Assembly: GCF_032050975.1 (NCBI RefSeq)
Contig: NZ_CP116967.1
Location: forward strand, 3,469,001 to 3,533,000
DNA length: 64,000 bases
Source: Candidatus Nitrospira allomarina
GTDB lineage: Bacteria; Nitrospirota; Nitrospiria; Nitrospirales; UBA8639
Direction of reading: 5' to 3'
The notes under the pieces are model-generated. The model searched no databases and was not told the origin of the DNA. It worked only from the letters and a program-made list of their open reading frames with translations. The first letter of the stretch is position 1; every line of letters begins with the position of its first letter. Position numbers and translations under genes: made by a program. Below, one piece after another: positions 37,965 to 47,825 of this stretch.

Positions 37965-38297
37965 TTAATTCAGCGTTCTGACATCATATTCATGGGAAAG
38001 GACTGATGGAAACTCTTTTATCCCATGCCGGCAAAGAACAGGAAGGAGCGAGGCCGGAGGTTGAATCAGTGCGACAGGAATATGTAATTGCTGAAGGTGA
38101 TAGAGTCCATACCCACAAAAAGTCAGGCCCATCGGGCCCATGGATTCCACATCGGAAAAATCAACGAGGACTTTTCGATAGTCCAGACTTATCGCTCGCG
38201 CTGCAGCCTTTTCAAACATCTCCCCGAGAGAATGATCCGGCAAACCCAATATGCGAATAACAACGGCATCCGGTAAAATCTGAATTCCACATTGCAT
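37965..38297 (-). CDS. STAS-domain protein (anti-sigma factor antagonist-like)
   Basis: 110 residues from ATG 38297, which has GGGAGG ahead of it; the longer frame to 38342 lacks such a site. The whole protein is one STAS-like domain: PDAVVIRILGLPDHSL, then the core KVLVDFSDVESMGPMGLTF where a phosphorylatable Ser in the canonical D-x-S position is present (ESMG), and a helical end. STAS proteins bind anti-sigma factors or kinases. No such partner gene lies nearby. Confidence 0.7.
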   Translation of the reverse strand: MQCGIQILPDAVVIRILGLPDHSLGEMFEKAAARAISLDYRKVLVDFSDVESMGPMGLTFCGYGLYHLQQLHIPVALIQPPASLLPVLCRHGIKEFPSVLSHEYDVRTLN

Positions 38298-38789
38298 AAG
38301 GAAATCCTCCCAAGCCTGAATAATCGTTGTTGACGCACCCACGCTCGTTGCGCCACCTATTCATACAGGATTGAGTGAACCCCTTGAGCCATACCCCTAC
38401 AATTCCCTATTTGAACTAGCATCGCCTTTTTGGACCCTGTCCCTCGCCAAGCCCACCTACGATGACCGCCAGTATTGCCCTGATCAGGAAGTTCAACTGT
38501 GAGGGAAAAGAGTGGTTGGGCGTGCAGCAATGGTCGGCGTCATGAATAACAAAACTTTGAGTGACTGACAAAAAGCCGAGACAGATCGCCTTGGAACCAT
38601 TAGATATCACAATGAGAGGGGAAGGCTGGTTGGGCTATTTCGAGCACAGAGGATTATTTCCCATGACAGCCTGGGTTGATCCTGGACCAAGTCCCCGTCC
38701 AAGACTTACCTGAATTTCCTACCGTGACCAAAACCGGAAATGTTCGAACTCTGAGCCCGAAGAAGATGAAAGAAGTGGTGGAATAAATT
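38298..38789. other. Gap between the STAS gene and tRNA-Gly (492 bases)
   Basis: A minus-strand frame of 64 codons at 38416-38610 has no ribosome site and no family resemblance. Near 38700-38786 the plus strand carries an open stretch reading PEFPTVTKTGNVRTLSPKKM and ending KEVVE-stop, with no start in sight. It could be the remnant C-terminus of a lost gene (faintly MazF/PemK-like) but is too short to call. Nothing else is recognised. Confidence 0.45.
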
Positions 38790-38864
38790 GGAGCGGGCGA
38801 GGGGATTTGAACCCCCGACAACTTGCTTGGGAAGCAAGGACTCTACCACTGAGCTACGCCCGCT
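38790..38864 (-). tRNA. tRNA-Gly (anticodon CCC)
   Basis: On the minus strand the acceptor stem GCGGGCG pairs with CGCCCGC, followed by TCCA. The anticodon stem CTTGC/GCAAG encloses TTCCCAA, giving CCC (Gly codon GGG). The D arm contains GCTCAGTGGTAGAGT and the T arm GGGGGTTCAAATCCCC. Confidence 0.95.
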
Positions 38865-38985
38865 CACGAGATCAGGATTCGCATTCTAGGTGTGAGCTGA
38901 GTCGTAGTCAAGGTACAAAAAATTTGAGAGTGGCTGATGGGCTCTGCCGTTGAAGTCAGTCACTCCCGAATTTATCTGGATCAAT

Positions 38986-40209
38986 CTATTCCCTGAATTC
39001 AATGATCGCAAATTTTCGCTTGCCGATTTTCATCGGATAGGATCGGCCAGGCTCGAAGGTCATCATCCCGTTTGGGTCCGCAAGCTTTTCTCCGTCCACC
39101 TGGACCCCACCCTGGGAAACGAGTCGTCTGGCTTCAGATTTACTGGGCACTAAGCCCGTCCGCATCAGGAGGTCAACCACAGGCATGGAATAATCTTGGG
39201 GGTTGTTAAAATCCGTGAGAGTCAGTTTCACACGGGCATCCGGCTCATCGGGAAAATCCCGCTTTTGAAAACGCTGCTGAAAATCGGCCTTGGCCTCTTC
39301 CACTGCATCGCTTCCATGATATTGACGAACAATCTGTTCGGCCAGGGCCATTTTGGCCTCCATCGGATGTTGATGCTTGACCTCATCTAAATTGCGGACC
39401 GTCAACAGTTCGTAATAGCGCAGCATCAGGACATCGCTAATAGACATCAGCTTCCCGAACATGTCTGCCGGACGATCTTCCAAGGCGATATAATTTCCAA
39501 AGCTTTTACTCATTTTTCGGACCCCATCCGTGCCTTCTAACAACGGCATGGTGAGCACCACCTGCGGTTTTTGGCCGTAATCCCGCTGCAAGTCACGCCC
39601 GACGAGGAGGTTAAATTTTTGATCGGTTCCACCCAACTCCACATCGGCTTCCAACACGACCGAGTCGTACCCCTGCACCAAAGGATAAAGAAATTCATGC
39701 ACACTAATATGCTTTTGCTCCCGGTATCGTTTTGAGAAATCGTCCCGCTCCAACATGCGTGCCACGCTATAATGTGAACACAACTCCACCATCTTTTCCA
39801 CCCGCATGCCACTCATCCAATGACTATTGAATTCAATACGGGTTTTCTGTGGGTCCAGAGTTTTGAAAATCTGTTGTTCATAGGTTTTCGCATTGGCCAG
39901 CACTTGCTCTTTCGTCAGCGCCACCCGGGTTTCCGACACCCCGGTCGGATCGCCGATCATGCCAGTAAAATCCCCGATAAGAAAAATGACTTGATGGCCC
40001 AACTCCTGAAAGTGCTTAAGTTTTTGGATTAACACGGTATGGCCCAGATGCAGGTCCGGCGCCGTAGGATCAAACCCGGCTTTAATTTTGAGAGGACGCT
40101 GTTCTTTCAAAGACTCCGCTAATTTGCTTTTTAATTCGTCGAGTTGAATGACTTCCACGGTTCCCCGAAGAATAAGGTCCAGCTGCCGGTTGATTTCTGA
40201 AGGTGTCAT
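38986..40209 (-). CDS. tyrS: Tyrosyl-tRNA synthetase
   Basis: The enzyme charges tRNA-Tyr. About 407 residues: class I Rossmann core with HLGHTVLI (HIGH motif, near residue 50), the Tyr site [21 protein letters not shown], and [10 protein letters not shown] (KMSKS, near 230). A C-terminal S4 RNA-binding domain (about 345-405) reads [18 protein letters not shown]. This layout is the TyrZ type. ATG 40209 is preferred; a GTG four codons earlier is possible. No T-box leader is visible. Confidence 0.97.
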   Translation of the reverse strand: MTPSEINRQLDLILRGTVEVIQLDELKSKLAESLKEQRPLKIKAGFDPTAPDLHLGHTVLIQKLKHFQELGHQVIFLIGDFTGMIGDPTGVSETRVALTKEQVLANAKTYEQQIFKTLDPQKTRIEFNSHWMSGMRVEKMVELCSHYSVARMLERDDFSKRYREQKHISVHEFLYPLVQGYDSVVLEADVELGGTDQKFNLLVGRDLQRDYGQKPQVVLTMPLLEGTDGVRKMSKSFGNYIALEDRPADMFGKLMSISDVLMLRYYELLTVRNLDEVKHQHPMEAKMALAEQIVRQYHGSDAVEEAKADFQQRFQKRDFPDEPDARVKLTLTDFNNPQDYSMPVVDLLMRTGLVPSKSEARRLVSQGGVQVDGEKLADPNGMMTFEPGRSYPMKIGKRKFAIIEFRE

Positions 40210-40240
40210 CTTGTAAGCCACGCTGTGTGAAAGTGAAAAA

Positions 40241-40804
40241 TTAACTCCCGATCCCTATCGCTATGGTTGAGGCGCGAACACCAACAAGGGGGCGCAGTTG
40301 CTCCAACCGTTTTTTTCCAATACCCGGCACCAGAGCCAAATCGTCAATGCGTCTAAATGCTCCATGAGACGTTCGATGGGCCACGATTCGTCCTGCCAGG
40401 ATTGGTCCAATACCAGGAAGATGCTCTAATTCAGCTAATGTGCCGTCATTCAAGTCAACGGGAAACGCCGCGACTTCCCTGGATTGCCCGCCTTCTCCCT
40501 CCACCCCATCCTGAAGAGGCTGAACCACATTTCTCCCCGCAAACGGTACCACGCTCACAACCTCGTCAGGATCACCTGCTGAACCGGAAGCAAGGGTGTG
40601 TGATGGCTGAACACCTGAATGTTCGATCGAAACAACTGGAGAAAGAGACGGTTGCGGCCAACCGACCCAATAGACAAACAAGACCCCCATTCCCAACAAG
40701 ACCAATTTCAAGAGGAGCGAACTTGCCCAGGAAATTTGGCCTGCATGCCTATCAGATACTTGCAGCGGGCTGGCAAGCGACCTCTGCGGTTCGATGTCTT
40801 TCAT
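40241..40804 (-). CDS. Membrane-anchored ComEA-like helix-hairpin-helix protein
   Basis: 187 residues. A single hydrophobic helix (about 32-50, [17 protein letters not shown]) is followed by a Ser/Pro-rich linker (about 55-115). Two helix-hairpin-helix motifs follow ([17 protein letters not shown] and [15 protein letters not shown]), the DNA-binding unit of ComEA. In transformable bacteria ComEA binds incoming DNA at the membrane. No other competence gene is near, so uptake is not proven. It lies 18 bases behind tyrS. Confidence 0.82.
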   Translation of the reverse strand: MKDIEPQRSLASPLQVSDRHAGQISWASSLLLKLVLLGMGVLFVYWVGWPQPSLSPVVSIEHSGVQPSHTLASGSAGDPDEVVSVVPFAGRNVVQPLQDGVEGEGGQSREVAAFPVDLNDGTLAELEHLPGIGPILAGRIVAHRTSHGAFRRIDDLALVPGIGKKRLEQLRPLVGVRASTIAIGIGS

Positions 40805-40835
40805 GTTGAATCAATGAATTTCCGTCATAGGATTA

Positions 40836-42236
40836 TCAGCGCTTTCGCGCCTGGTGAATGGCCATGCCCTCCACATCCTCGGCTGCCTCCATCAACCCTT
40901 CCGAAAAAGTCGGATGCGCATGGATCATGTTGGCGAGATCTTCAACAGTCAACCCACCCTGCATGGCCATGGCGGCTTCATGAATAAGGTCCGCCGCATG
41001 AGCACCGATAATATGGACGCCAAGAATTTTCTTGGTCTGTTCATCCGAAATTACTTTGAAATGTCCAAACGGCTCCCCAACGGCCTGTGCTTTTCCGAGA
41101 CCGGCATATTTAAATCGCCCGACCGCGACCGCCAACCCACGTTCCCGGGCCTGGGCCTCAGTCAGTCCGACACGCCCGATTTCCGGTAAGGTAAAAATCC
41201 CTGCAGGAATGACATCATAGTTAATGGCCTGCGGCCGGCCCATCGCGTTTGAAACTGCCACTTTTCCTTGAGCCGAGGCGACATGCGCCAACATGTATTT
41301 TCCCGTCACATCTCCGATCGCATAAACACCGGGGACGGAGGTTTCCATTTTTTCATTGATCAGAATCTCACCCCTGGTTCCCACCTGCACGCCAACCTGA
41401 TCCAGCCCTAACCGGCCGGAGTTCAGACGACGCCCGACCGAAACTAGCAGGTGGTCTGTAACCAGTTCTTCCCCCGACGCCAGCGTTGCTTGCACTCCCT
41501 CATCAAGAGCCACCCAATCCGTAATCTGCGTATTGAGATAGAGGTGAATCTTGCGTTTTTTCAACTCACGCGTCATGGTGGAAATCGTATCTTCATCCTC
41601 AAGTGGCAGCACGGACGGCATCATTTCGACAAGACTCACTTCCGATCCCAGCCCGCTCAACAAGCAGGCAAACTCACATCCTTCCACCCCACCACCGACA
41701 ATCACCATGCTCCGGGGAATCACCGTCAGATCCAGAGCCTCCTTACTAGTCAACACGCGTTGGCCATCAATGGGAAACTGAGGCAGTTGAGGCCAGGAAG
41801 AACCTGTGGCAAGAATAATGGCATCGGCATCAATGGTGGATGAAGACCCATCAAGATGGGTAACCCGCACCTGCCGGTCATTCACCAATTCTCCTCGTCC
41901 CGGCACGTGGGTAATTTTCCACTGCTTCAACAAGGTGCCGATCCCCTTTACAAGCCCACGAACCACCTCCTCCTTACGTGCAACCATCCGGGCAAGGTCA
42001 TAGCTCACAGGCCCCTCAATGTTGAGGCCAAACGGCTGGGCATGCCGAACACGTTCGCCAAGATCAATAAAGCCCAACAGGGTTTTACTGGGAATACAGC
42101 CCCAATTCAGGCACACCCCTCCAAGCACCTGTTCCTCAAGGATCGTCACCCTGGCCCCTAATTGGGCGGCGCGAATAGCCGCCACATACCCACCAGGACC
42201 TGATCCAATAATGACAATGTGGGGCGAGGTGGTCAT
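40836..42236 (-). CDS. lpdA: Dihydrolipoyl dehydrogenase
   Basis: The flavoenzyme reoxidises lipoyl groups of 2-oxoacid dehydrogenases and the glycine cleavage system. The 466 residues hold the FAD site IIGSGPGGYVAAIRAAQLG, the redox Cys42/Cys47 in GGVCLNWGCIPSK, the NAD site VIVGGGVEGCEFACLLSGLG and the dimerisation domain ending with HAHPTFSEGLMEAAED (the catalytic His-Glu pair). The start overlaps the stop of gcvH by four bases, so the two are translationally coupled, which points to glycine cleavage. Confidence 0.97.
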   Translation of the reverse strand: MTTSPHIVIIGSGPGGYVAAIRAAQLGARVTILEEQVLGGVCLNWGCIPSKTLLGFIDLGERVRHAQPFGLNIEGPVSYDLARMVARKEEVVRGLVKGIGTLLKQWKITHVPGRGELVNDRQVRVTHLDGSSSTIDADAIILATGSSWPQLPQFPIDGQRVLTSKEALDLTVIPRSMVIVGGGVEGCEFACLLSGLGSEVSLVEMMPSVLPLEDEDTISTMTRELKKRKIHLYLNTQITDWVALDEGVQATLASGEELVTDHLLVSVGRRLNSGRLGLDQVGVQVGTRGEILINEKMETSVPGVYAIGDVTGKYMLAHVASAQGKVAVSNAMGRPQAINYDVIPAGIFTLPEIGRVGLTEAQARERGLAVAVGRFKYAGLGKAQAVGEPFGHFKVISDEQTKKILGVHIIGAHAADLIHEAAMAMQGGLTVEDLANMIHAHPTFSEGLMEAAEDVEGMAIHQARKR

Positions 42237-42619
42237 GATTCCTGTGAGGCTAAAAATGCCGTGTATTGCTCCGGCGTCATCAACCCATCCACCTCACCAG
42301 GATCGGCTAATTCCAGCACCGCGATCCACCCCTTGCCATAGGGATCCTGATTGAGCAATTCGGGATGGTCCTCAAGTTCTGTATTCACTTGAAGTATTTT
42401 TCCGGTAACCGGCGTGTAAATCGTCGAAGTGGCTTTGGTCGACTCCACTTCTCCCAATTGATCTTCAGCTTGCAGCGAGGTTCCGACTTTAGGAACGTCC
42501 ACAAAGACCACATCGCCCAGGGCATCCTGAGCAAAATTGCTAATACCTAAGGTCGCCTTTTTCCCTTCAACGCGAATCCATTCGTGTTCCTTGTGAAATC
42601 GTAAATCCTGTGGCTCCAT
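42233..42619 (-). CDS. gcvH: Glycine cleavage system H protein
   Basis: GcvH carries the aminomethyl group on a lipoyl arm. The 128-residue protein has the normal length and the lipoyl-lysine Lys62 in GEVESTKATSTIYTP, plus the family opening RFHKEHEWIRVEGKKATLGIS. It is coupled to lpdA; gcvT and gcvP are not in the window. H-like proteins may also serve lipoyl relay in organisms without the full system. Confidence 0.97.
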   Translation of the reverse strand: MEPQDLRFHKEHEWIRVEGKKATLGISNFAQDALGDVVFVDVPKVGTSLQAEDQLGEVESTKATSTIYTPVTGKILQVNTELEDHPELLNQDPYGKGWIAVLELADPGEVDGLMTPEQYTAFLASQES

Positions 42620-42733
42620 TCCTACCCCCTTTTGTTCAAAACAATGATGGCATTCATAGTTGTATGATGTCTCCCATGCACCTCATGAAACGAGCGACCC
42701 CAGCTCAATGTGAGGGGGACAGTACCGGACCAA

Positions 42734-44290
42734 TCAAGAAAATGCGCGAAGATCGTGCACGACACCAATTCCCGAAGGAAACTCACCGAGCAGTGAGGGA
42801 CTGCTCCCGGCTGTTCCCGGCACAATGCGCTTTCCTCTCTCCGCCGGCATACTCACCCAAACCCGTCGCGGATCGTCAAGGACGGGAAGCAAGCGGGTTA
42901 ATACCGCCTTCGTCGAAATGCGCCTGAGCTTCTCAATCGCCGACACTTGGTCGGACGAGGAGTGACGGTCAATTTCCGGCCGCACAAAGAAAAAGGAAAA
43001 CGGTCGCCGGATGGCTTCCATTGCGTCCTGAGCATAGTCCACCAGAGCCCGAACCGGATCGGTCAATCCATGGGGGTGGAGCTCCAGACCGCATTGAACC
43101 GTCAAGTGGCGTTTGCGAAGCTGGCCCATCAACTGCTCAACAACAGTCAATCGCTCACGAGCCTTCCACCCCGCCCAGCGCCAAAACACGGAATCTTCAT
43201 TAGGAACGCCTGAAGGCTGGGTTGATCGACTCGCCCCTTTCGAGGCCCTGAGGGGATCAAACCCAGGGTGGAAGGTCCGTGCAGGATCAAAACTCACTCC
43301 GAAGGCGGTTTGAAAACGGGTCAATCCCGACCGTGACAGCCCGTCATACCTCCCCATAGGATAATCGTCGAGAAACACAAGACCGTCCACGCCTTCCTCG
43401 GAAAGATGCGTGAGAAATTGATCGAGAAATCGTTGATACTCCGGATGAAAAATATCAAAAAACCTGGAGTCCTGAACCTGGCGGGTGGTCGTATTATACC
43501 TGCCGTCACGCCATTCAGGCAGAGGGGAATCATGCCAATTGCCAATACAACGGAGATTCACTCCCACATACACCAACAGATGCAACTGATGACTGCGTTC
43601 CACATAGGAACGCAGGAGCGTCTGGAGATCAAGCAGATGGCGAGGCGCCCGCGACGTCTGCTGTAGATCGGTGTGGAATCCGGCTCCCTCACAACCCAAA
43701 TCAATCAACAGGGTGGTGATTCCATCAGCCTTCATCTTTTTAATTCCCTGGTCAAACCCTCCACTGGCCGGCAATTGTTCAAGAGTTAACCGGATGGCCT
43801 GAGTATCGAGAGGAGGCATCGTAAATTGTTCAAGTAACCGTTGAAGTTCATTGAACTGCAATTGAGCACCGTCCTGATAAGGATTGGCGTTCCCCGCAAC
43901 GGTGAGTATGCGGTACTGATCCCTGGCGGCTTCCCATTCCCCAACCTGACGATAGGCCTGAGCCAACAACCATCGGCTTTGGACTTCAAGGGGCTCCCCA
44001 GGAAGAAGCGCCAGCAAGCGCGTCAGTCCCCTGATGGCCTGCGGATAGTCTTTTTCCTCAAATTGTTCCTTGGACCGTTGAAAGAGTTGCACGTGAACCT
44101 GTTGAATTTCAGGAGGAACTTCAGATGGGGACGACACGATTCCTTTATTGGGATCATCCGGAACGGATTCCACGGTAGGGGGAGGAATGGCATCACTCAC
44201 CGGTGGTCCATGGGGAGGCCGTGTACGCCCGCATCCGGCTAAGATCCCCAGACACACCAGCAAACTACATATTTTCAACCATGTTGTCAT
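42734..44290 (-). CDS. Lipoprotein with a TPR-like region and a PgaB-type (GHL13) domain
   Basis: 518 residues with a type II signal: hydrophobic stretch then LAGC, with lipidation at about Cys20. Residues ~60-145 look like TPR helices (QLFQRSKEQFEEKDYPQAIRG). From ~165 the sequence reads as a glycoside-hydrolase-like barrel resembling the C-terminal half of PgaB (IKKMKADGITTLLIDLGCEG, then FLDDYPMGRYDGLSRSGLT with a DDY acid pair). PgaB acts on poly-beta-1,6-GlcNAc. The polysaccharide deacetylase half of PgaB is missing, so it may be a hydrolase or a binding lipoprotein. The family match is by eye. Confidence 0.68.
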   Translation of the reverse strand: MTTWLKICSLLVCLGILAGCGRTRPPHGPPVSDAIPPPTVESVPDDPNKGIVSSPSEVPPEIQQVHVQLFQRSKEQFEEKDYPQAIRGLTRLLALLPGEPLEVQSRWLLAQAYRQVGEWEAARDQYRILTVAGNANPYQDGAQLQFNELQRLLEQFTMPPLDTQAIRLTLEQLPASGGFDQGIKKMKADGITTLLIDLGCEGAGFHTDLQQTSRAPRHLLDLQTLLRSYVERSHQLHLLVYVGVNLRCIGNWHDSPLPEWRDGRYNTTTRQVQDSRFFDIFHPEYQRFLDQFLTHLSEEGVDGLVFLDDYPMGRYDGLSRSGLTRFQTAFGVSFDPARTFHPGFDPLRASKGASRSTQPSGVPNEDSVFWRWAGWKARERLTVVEQLMGQLRKRHLTVQCGLELHPHGLTDPVRALVDYAQDAMEAIRRPFSFFFVRPEIDRHSSSDQVSAIEKLRRISTKAVLTRLLPVLDDPRRVWVSMPAERGKRIVPGTAGSSPSLLGEFPSGIGVVHDLRAFS

Positions 44291-44356
44291 ACGGCAATAC
44301 GTGCGTAGAGGTAAATGAACTTAAACCCATACACTAGATTTATGAGGAGAAAACAT

Positions 44357-44376
44357 GCCCGCCATTTTTGGCGGGC
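44357..44376 (-). terminator. Intrinsic terminator of ndk
   Basis: GCCCGCCA (44357-44364) and TGGCGGGC (44369-44376) form an 8-bp GC-rich stem around a 4-base loop. It lies about 50 bases after the ndk stop, and on the minus strand ATGTTTTCTC follows it. Confidence 0.75.
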
Positions 44377-44427
44377 AACATGCCGAAGTCAGTGGGTTTT
44401 AAAATACAGGCTCAGTAGGGTCTTCCA

Positions 44428-44844
44428 CTAGCCCAGATTGGATTCTGCGAAAAAGTAGCGAATCTCAATTTGCGCATTCTCCGTGGAATCGGACCCATGC
44501 ACCGCATTGGCCTCAATAGAAGCCCCATGCGCAGCCCGAATGGTACCCGGAGCGGCTTTCTTGGGATCGGTCGCGCCCATCAGGTCACGGTGTGTTTTGA
44601 CCGCGTCCTTCCCTTCCAACACCATAACCACCACCGGCCCCGAACTCATATAGGTCGTCAAGTCATTAAAGAAGGGGCGTTCTCGATGCACAGCATAAAA
44701 CCCTTCCGCCACCCCTTTGGATAACCGCATCATTTTCATAGCAACCGGAAACAACCCGGCTTCTTCATAGCGGCGGATAATATCACCAATCGCATGTTTG
44801 GCCACCGCATCAGGCTTAATAATCGCTAACGTCCGCTCTGACAT
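44428..44844 (-). CDS. ndk: Nucleoside diphosphate kinase
   Basis: Ndk moves phosphate among nucleoside di- and triphosphates through a His intermediate. From ATG 44844 (GAAAGGA site) the protein is 138 residues, the usual size. It starts [20 protein letters not shown] and has the active-site HGSDSTENA near residue 115. A longer frame to 44940 adds residues without family match. It is followed by its own terminator. Confidence 0.97.
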   Translation of the reverse strand: MSERTLAIIKPDAVAKHAIGDIIRRYEEAGLFPVAMKMMRLSKGVAEGFYAVHRERPFFNDLTTYMSSGPVVVMVLEGKDAVKTHRDLMGATDPKKAAPGTIRAAHGASIEANAVHGSDSTENAQIEIRYFFAESNLG

Positions 44845-44942
44845 ACTTCTCGTCCTTTCCAAAAAATCCCATAATAAAACCCTGTGAACAAGAAGGAGCA
44901 TTTTACGGCCCCTTCTATTCAGTTGCAATCTCAAGGCCACAC

Positions 44943-46238
44943 TTAAAAGGCTGTAATCACAATGACTTCGGCAGGCTGAAACAGGACCCGCTCAGGGATG
45001 GAATGGGAACCAGGGTGCTGATCCAGCGAGCTGACACGCCACATTCCGGGAGAAGACGGTAGAGGGCCCAATTCGCCGATTGCCACCTCAACCGTCTCAT
45101 GAGCATTGCTATTGAGGCAGAGAAGTGCCCAACTGTGTGGGTTTTCCAACGACCGCCGCTCCAAAACGCACAGGTTGGGGTTGGTCATCGACCGTTGAAG
45201 CAGATCCCCCTCCCCTTGCCAGAGCGGCACCTCCAATTTCCAGTGATTCACCGCACGGATAAAACTCTGCAAATCCCATCGAGGGGATTCCCAATCATCA
45301 GGAGTGGTCTCCACCACATGCAGCGACCGCTGAAATCCAAATTCATACCCCATCGGGATCATGAGGCCGGTGGAGAACAGCGCGGCAAAGGCATAGCGTT
45401 GGCGTTGAACCGCCTCATTCCCTCCCGACTCAGCAGCCAGACGCGGGGTATCATGCGATTCAGGAAACCCTATAGACGGCATAGCCTGAAATTCCCGATG
45501 CTGGTTCAAACACCAGGCATCCTTGAAATTCCACCATTTGGAGCTGTTACAAAAAAGGTGAAATCCCGCTTCTCCCAGCGCGCGCGTCTGCTCCAAGGTA
45601 CAACCAAGATTCTCCGCCCAAAAGACGGCCTGCGGATTCAGGCGTTGCGCCCGGTGAATAAGAAAGCGCCACAACTCACTGGGAACTTTATAGGCCGCGT
45701 CACACCGGAATCCCTGAAACCCCAATTCAAGATACCGGTCAACCAATTGCCCCCAATACTCCCAAAGATGCTCCCGGTCCGGAGAATGCCGATTATCAAT
45801 TTCGGCTAAATCGCCCCACACCGTTCTCTTGCCGGGGTCATCCGGATCAACCGCATACGGATGTTCAACTTTTCCCTCACCATCCCGCATGTACCAGTCG
45901 GGATGCCGGGACACTAAGGAGGAATCGATGGCCGTGTGGTTTAATACGAGATCCACCATTGGCGCCAGGCCACATTGGGCAATACGTTGAAGCGTGGGAC
46001 GTAACACATCAAGTCGCTGGTCCTGAGTCCCTTCCGGTAGAAATGCCGGATTCAGGAGATCATATTCTTTGATCGCGTATAAACTTCCCGAGAATCCCGG
46101 GAGATGAATGGGATTTACAAAGAGCCAATTAAACCCCATGCCTGCGGCCCGTTCCGCGTGCGAGATCCAGCGATCACAAGGACCGGCCAGGCGAGGGAAC
46201 AAATTGTAGATGAGAGGAACCTGGTGCGAAGTCTGCAT
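44943..46238 (-). CDS. GH13 alpha-amylase-family enzyme
   Basis: 431 residues forming the amylase barrel with nucleophile Asp in [10 protein letters not shown], acid Glu in FWAENLGCT and Asp in [11 protein letters not shown]; a C-terminal beta domain follows from about 355. [16 protein letters not shown] and [14 protein letters not shown] are distinctive, and the barrel text resembles GlgE-like maltosyltransferases without their N-terminal domains. Specific activity (amylase, maltosyltransferase or other) cannot be assigned. Another GH13 gene, treS, is 26 kb away. It lies next to the PanE-like gene on the same strand with a 5-base gap. Confidence 0.78.
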   Translation of the reverse strand: MQTSHQVPLIYNLFPRLAGPCDRWISHAERAAGMGFNWLFVNPIHLPGFSGSLYAIKEYDLLNPAFLPEGTQDQRLDVLRPTLQRIAQCGLAPMVDLVLNHTAIDSSLVSRHPDWYMRDGEGKVEHPYAVDPDDPGKRTVWGDLAEIDNRHSPDREHLWEYWGQLVDRYLELGFQGFRCDAAYKVPSELWRFLIHRAQRLNPQAVFWAENLGCTLEQTRALGEAGFHLFCNSSKWWNFKDAWCLNQHREFQAMPSIGFPESHDTPRLAAESGGNEAVQRQRYAFAALFSTGLMIPMGYEFGFQRSLHVVETTPDDWESPRWDLQSFIRAVNHWKLEVPLWQGEGDLLQRSMTNPNLCVLERRSLENPHSWALLCLNSNAHETVEVAIGELGPLPSSPGMWRVSSLDQHPGSHSIPERVLFQPAEVIVITAF

Positions 46239-46243
46239 TACAT

Positions 46244-47602
46244 TTATTCTTTCTCTGGACAGACTTGAGGTGGACGGCTATCCGAAATCAGACCCTTGGA
46301 AAAGATGATTTTGCCAACCTGTTTCACATTGGCGCACATATCACCCAATCCCGGAGTGACCAGGCGAAACGGCCCGCCTCGTTCGGAAGGAAACGGCGCG
46401 CCATTCTGTTCATACACCAGAATGCCGAATTCTGCAGCTTGCTTGATGGTCAGACTGGCTGAGAATTTTCCGTCCTGCGATTCGAAGGTCACATGATCGG
46501 TTCCCACATTAAGCGTTACAACATCAAGTATTGCTTGAAGTTTGACGCCACGCACATTCATTCCCGGCATCAACGTGGGCAGTTCAGACACCTGATGCGT
46601 GGCAGGAAGTTGTGCCAGCGTCGTTCGCGTGAAGTCGAGAGTCTGCAAAATGGCTCCGTCCACCTGTATCATGGCCTCAGTGGAAGGCCTGGATACGGTC
46701 ATGGCCTTTATGAACGCCGTCAACATATCATTCATGGGAGTGGGCACTCCAAACGCCTTGCCTTGTTCGGTGATAAAACCATTCAGTTCATCAATCTCGG
46801 TAGGCCGTCCGGCCAACCAATCATCATACATCGACGTATGGATATCTCGAAGTTCTTGAGCCCATTTGACGACCTTCTCCGGCATATCCTCATCCAGCGG
46901 TACACGGTGCACCGCCATGGCCACGGCCGAAACTTCCCGCACGACGGTTGCGATGACCGGTTGAAACTCCGGATGATCCAAGGCTTTTGCTACCCGATCG
47001 TTCAGCAACACCGTCAACGGATTAAACACACAATTCCAACACATTTTCTCCCACTTGGCCCGCCGGATATCAGGATTAATGAAACAGGGAATCCCTCCCC
47101 TTTTCAATAACGCCAGGATGGCTTGGAGTCTGGGAGTTTCCATCCCCAACGGTTCCCCAATAGTCACCATGCCTTTCTTATAATGGTTGATCACCCCCGG
47201 CTCGGCGATCTTCGAATAGATAAATGCCACCCCGCCCACAATCCGCTCCCGGCCAAAGCGGACCATCAGGGTATCCTCAATCGTCACCCCATTTTGCAAG
47301 GTCAGAATAATGGTATCCGGTTTCAGTACCGGTTCAATCTGGTTCATAACCTCATCCAGGTCATAAGCTTTGATCCCGAGCACGATTAAATCCGGGCGGG
47401 GCAGTTCCTCGGGATCGGAAGCGACGGGGGGATGCACGGTAAAGCTCTCACCAATTGCGCTCCGGATGGTCAGCCCGTTTTTAGCCACGGCCTCCCTGGT
47501 ACGCGGTCGCAGGAGGAACGACACATTCGGATTGTGGCGAGCCAGGTGAGCCCCAAAATATCCCCCAACGGACCCCGCCCCCACAAATAAAATCTCCTTC
47601 AT
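46244..47602 (-). CDS. 2-dehydropantoate 2-reductase (ApbA/PanE) fused to a sulfite-oxidase-fold-like domain
   Basis: From ATG 47602 (AAAGGT site) the protein is 452 residues. The first ~310 are PanE/ApbA: NADPH site LFVGAGSVGGYFGAHLA, LGIKAYDLDEV, LQNGVTIED and the C-terminal helices with KWEKMCWNCVFNPLT. The last ~125 residues have no place in the family. They read VRGVKLQAIL, VTFESQDG, IKQAAEFGILVYEQNGAPFP and GGPFRLVTPGLG, followed by KQVGKIIF, the pattern of the oxidoreductase molybdopterin-binding (sulfite-oxidase) fold. The canonical Cys ligand is not seen there, so cofactor binding is uncertain. Confidence 0.78.
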   Translation of the reverse strand: MKEILFVGAGSVGGYFGAHLARHNPNVSFLLRPRTREAVAKNGLTIRSAIGESFTVHPPVASDPEELPRPDLIVLGIKAYDLDEVMNQIEPVLKPDTIILTLQNGVTIEDTLMVRFGRERIVGGVAFIYSKIAEPGVINHYKKGMVTIGEPLGMETPRLQAILALLKRGGIPCFINPDIRRAKWEKMCWNCVFNPLTVLLNDRVAKALDHPEFQPVIATVVREVSAVAMAVHRVPLDEDMPEKVVKWAQELRDIHTSMYDDWLAGRPTEIDELNGFITEQGKAFGVPTPMNDMLTAFIKAMTVSRPSTEAMIQVDGAILQTLDFTRTTLAQLPATHQVSELPTLMPGMNVRGVKLQAILDVVTLNVGTDHVTFESQDGKFSASLTIKQAAEFGILVYEQNGAPFPSERGGPFRLVTPGLGDMCANVKQVGKIIFSKGLISDSRPPQVCPEKE

Positions 47603-47700
47603 CCGATGACCTTTGGTTACCTTTCCTTTTTTATCTACTAAAATTTCGCGTAATGGTTTAAATATCAGCAAGCCAAATCATGATGAAACTTGAACATTGC

Positions 47701-47730
47701 TGTCATCCTGAGCTTTTGCGAAGGATCTGC
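47701..47730. repeat. Remnant of a short interspersed repeat
   Basis: The bases TGTCATCCTGAG, then a variant stretch, then GCGAAGGATCTGC resemble the widespread palindromic element GTCATCCTGAGCG...GCGAAGGATCT seen between genes of many genomes. Only this copy was noticed in the window, and it is imperfect. It lies in the gap between the PanE-like gene and trmL. Confidence 0.5.
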
Positions 47731-47825
47731 GCCCCAAGCAACAGGCACCGGATTCAATGCATTCACGCCAAAACAGAATCCCTCACTCTACCAGAATTAC
47801 CACCGCTCGCCTACGGATCGTTGCC

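Noticed and set aside
38700-38786. Short plus-strand stretch ending like a MazF/PemK C-terminus
   Set aside because: No start codon or upstream coding sequence and resemblance is only over about a dozen residues; noted in the gap description, not called as a gene.
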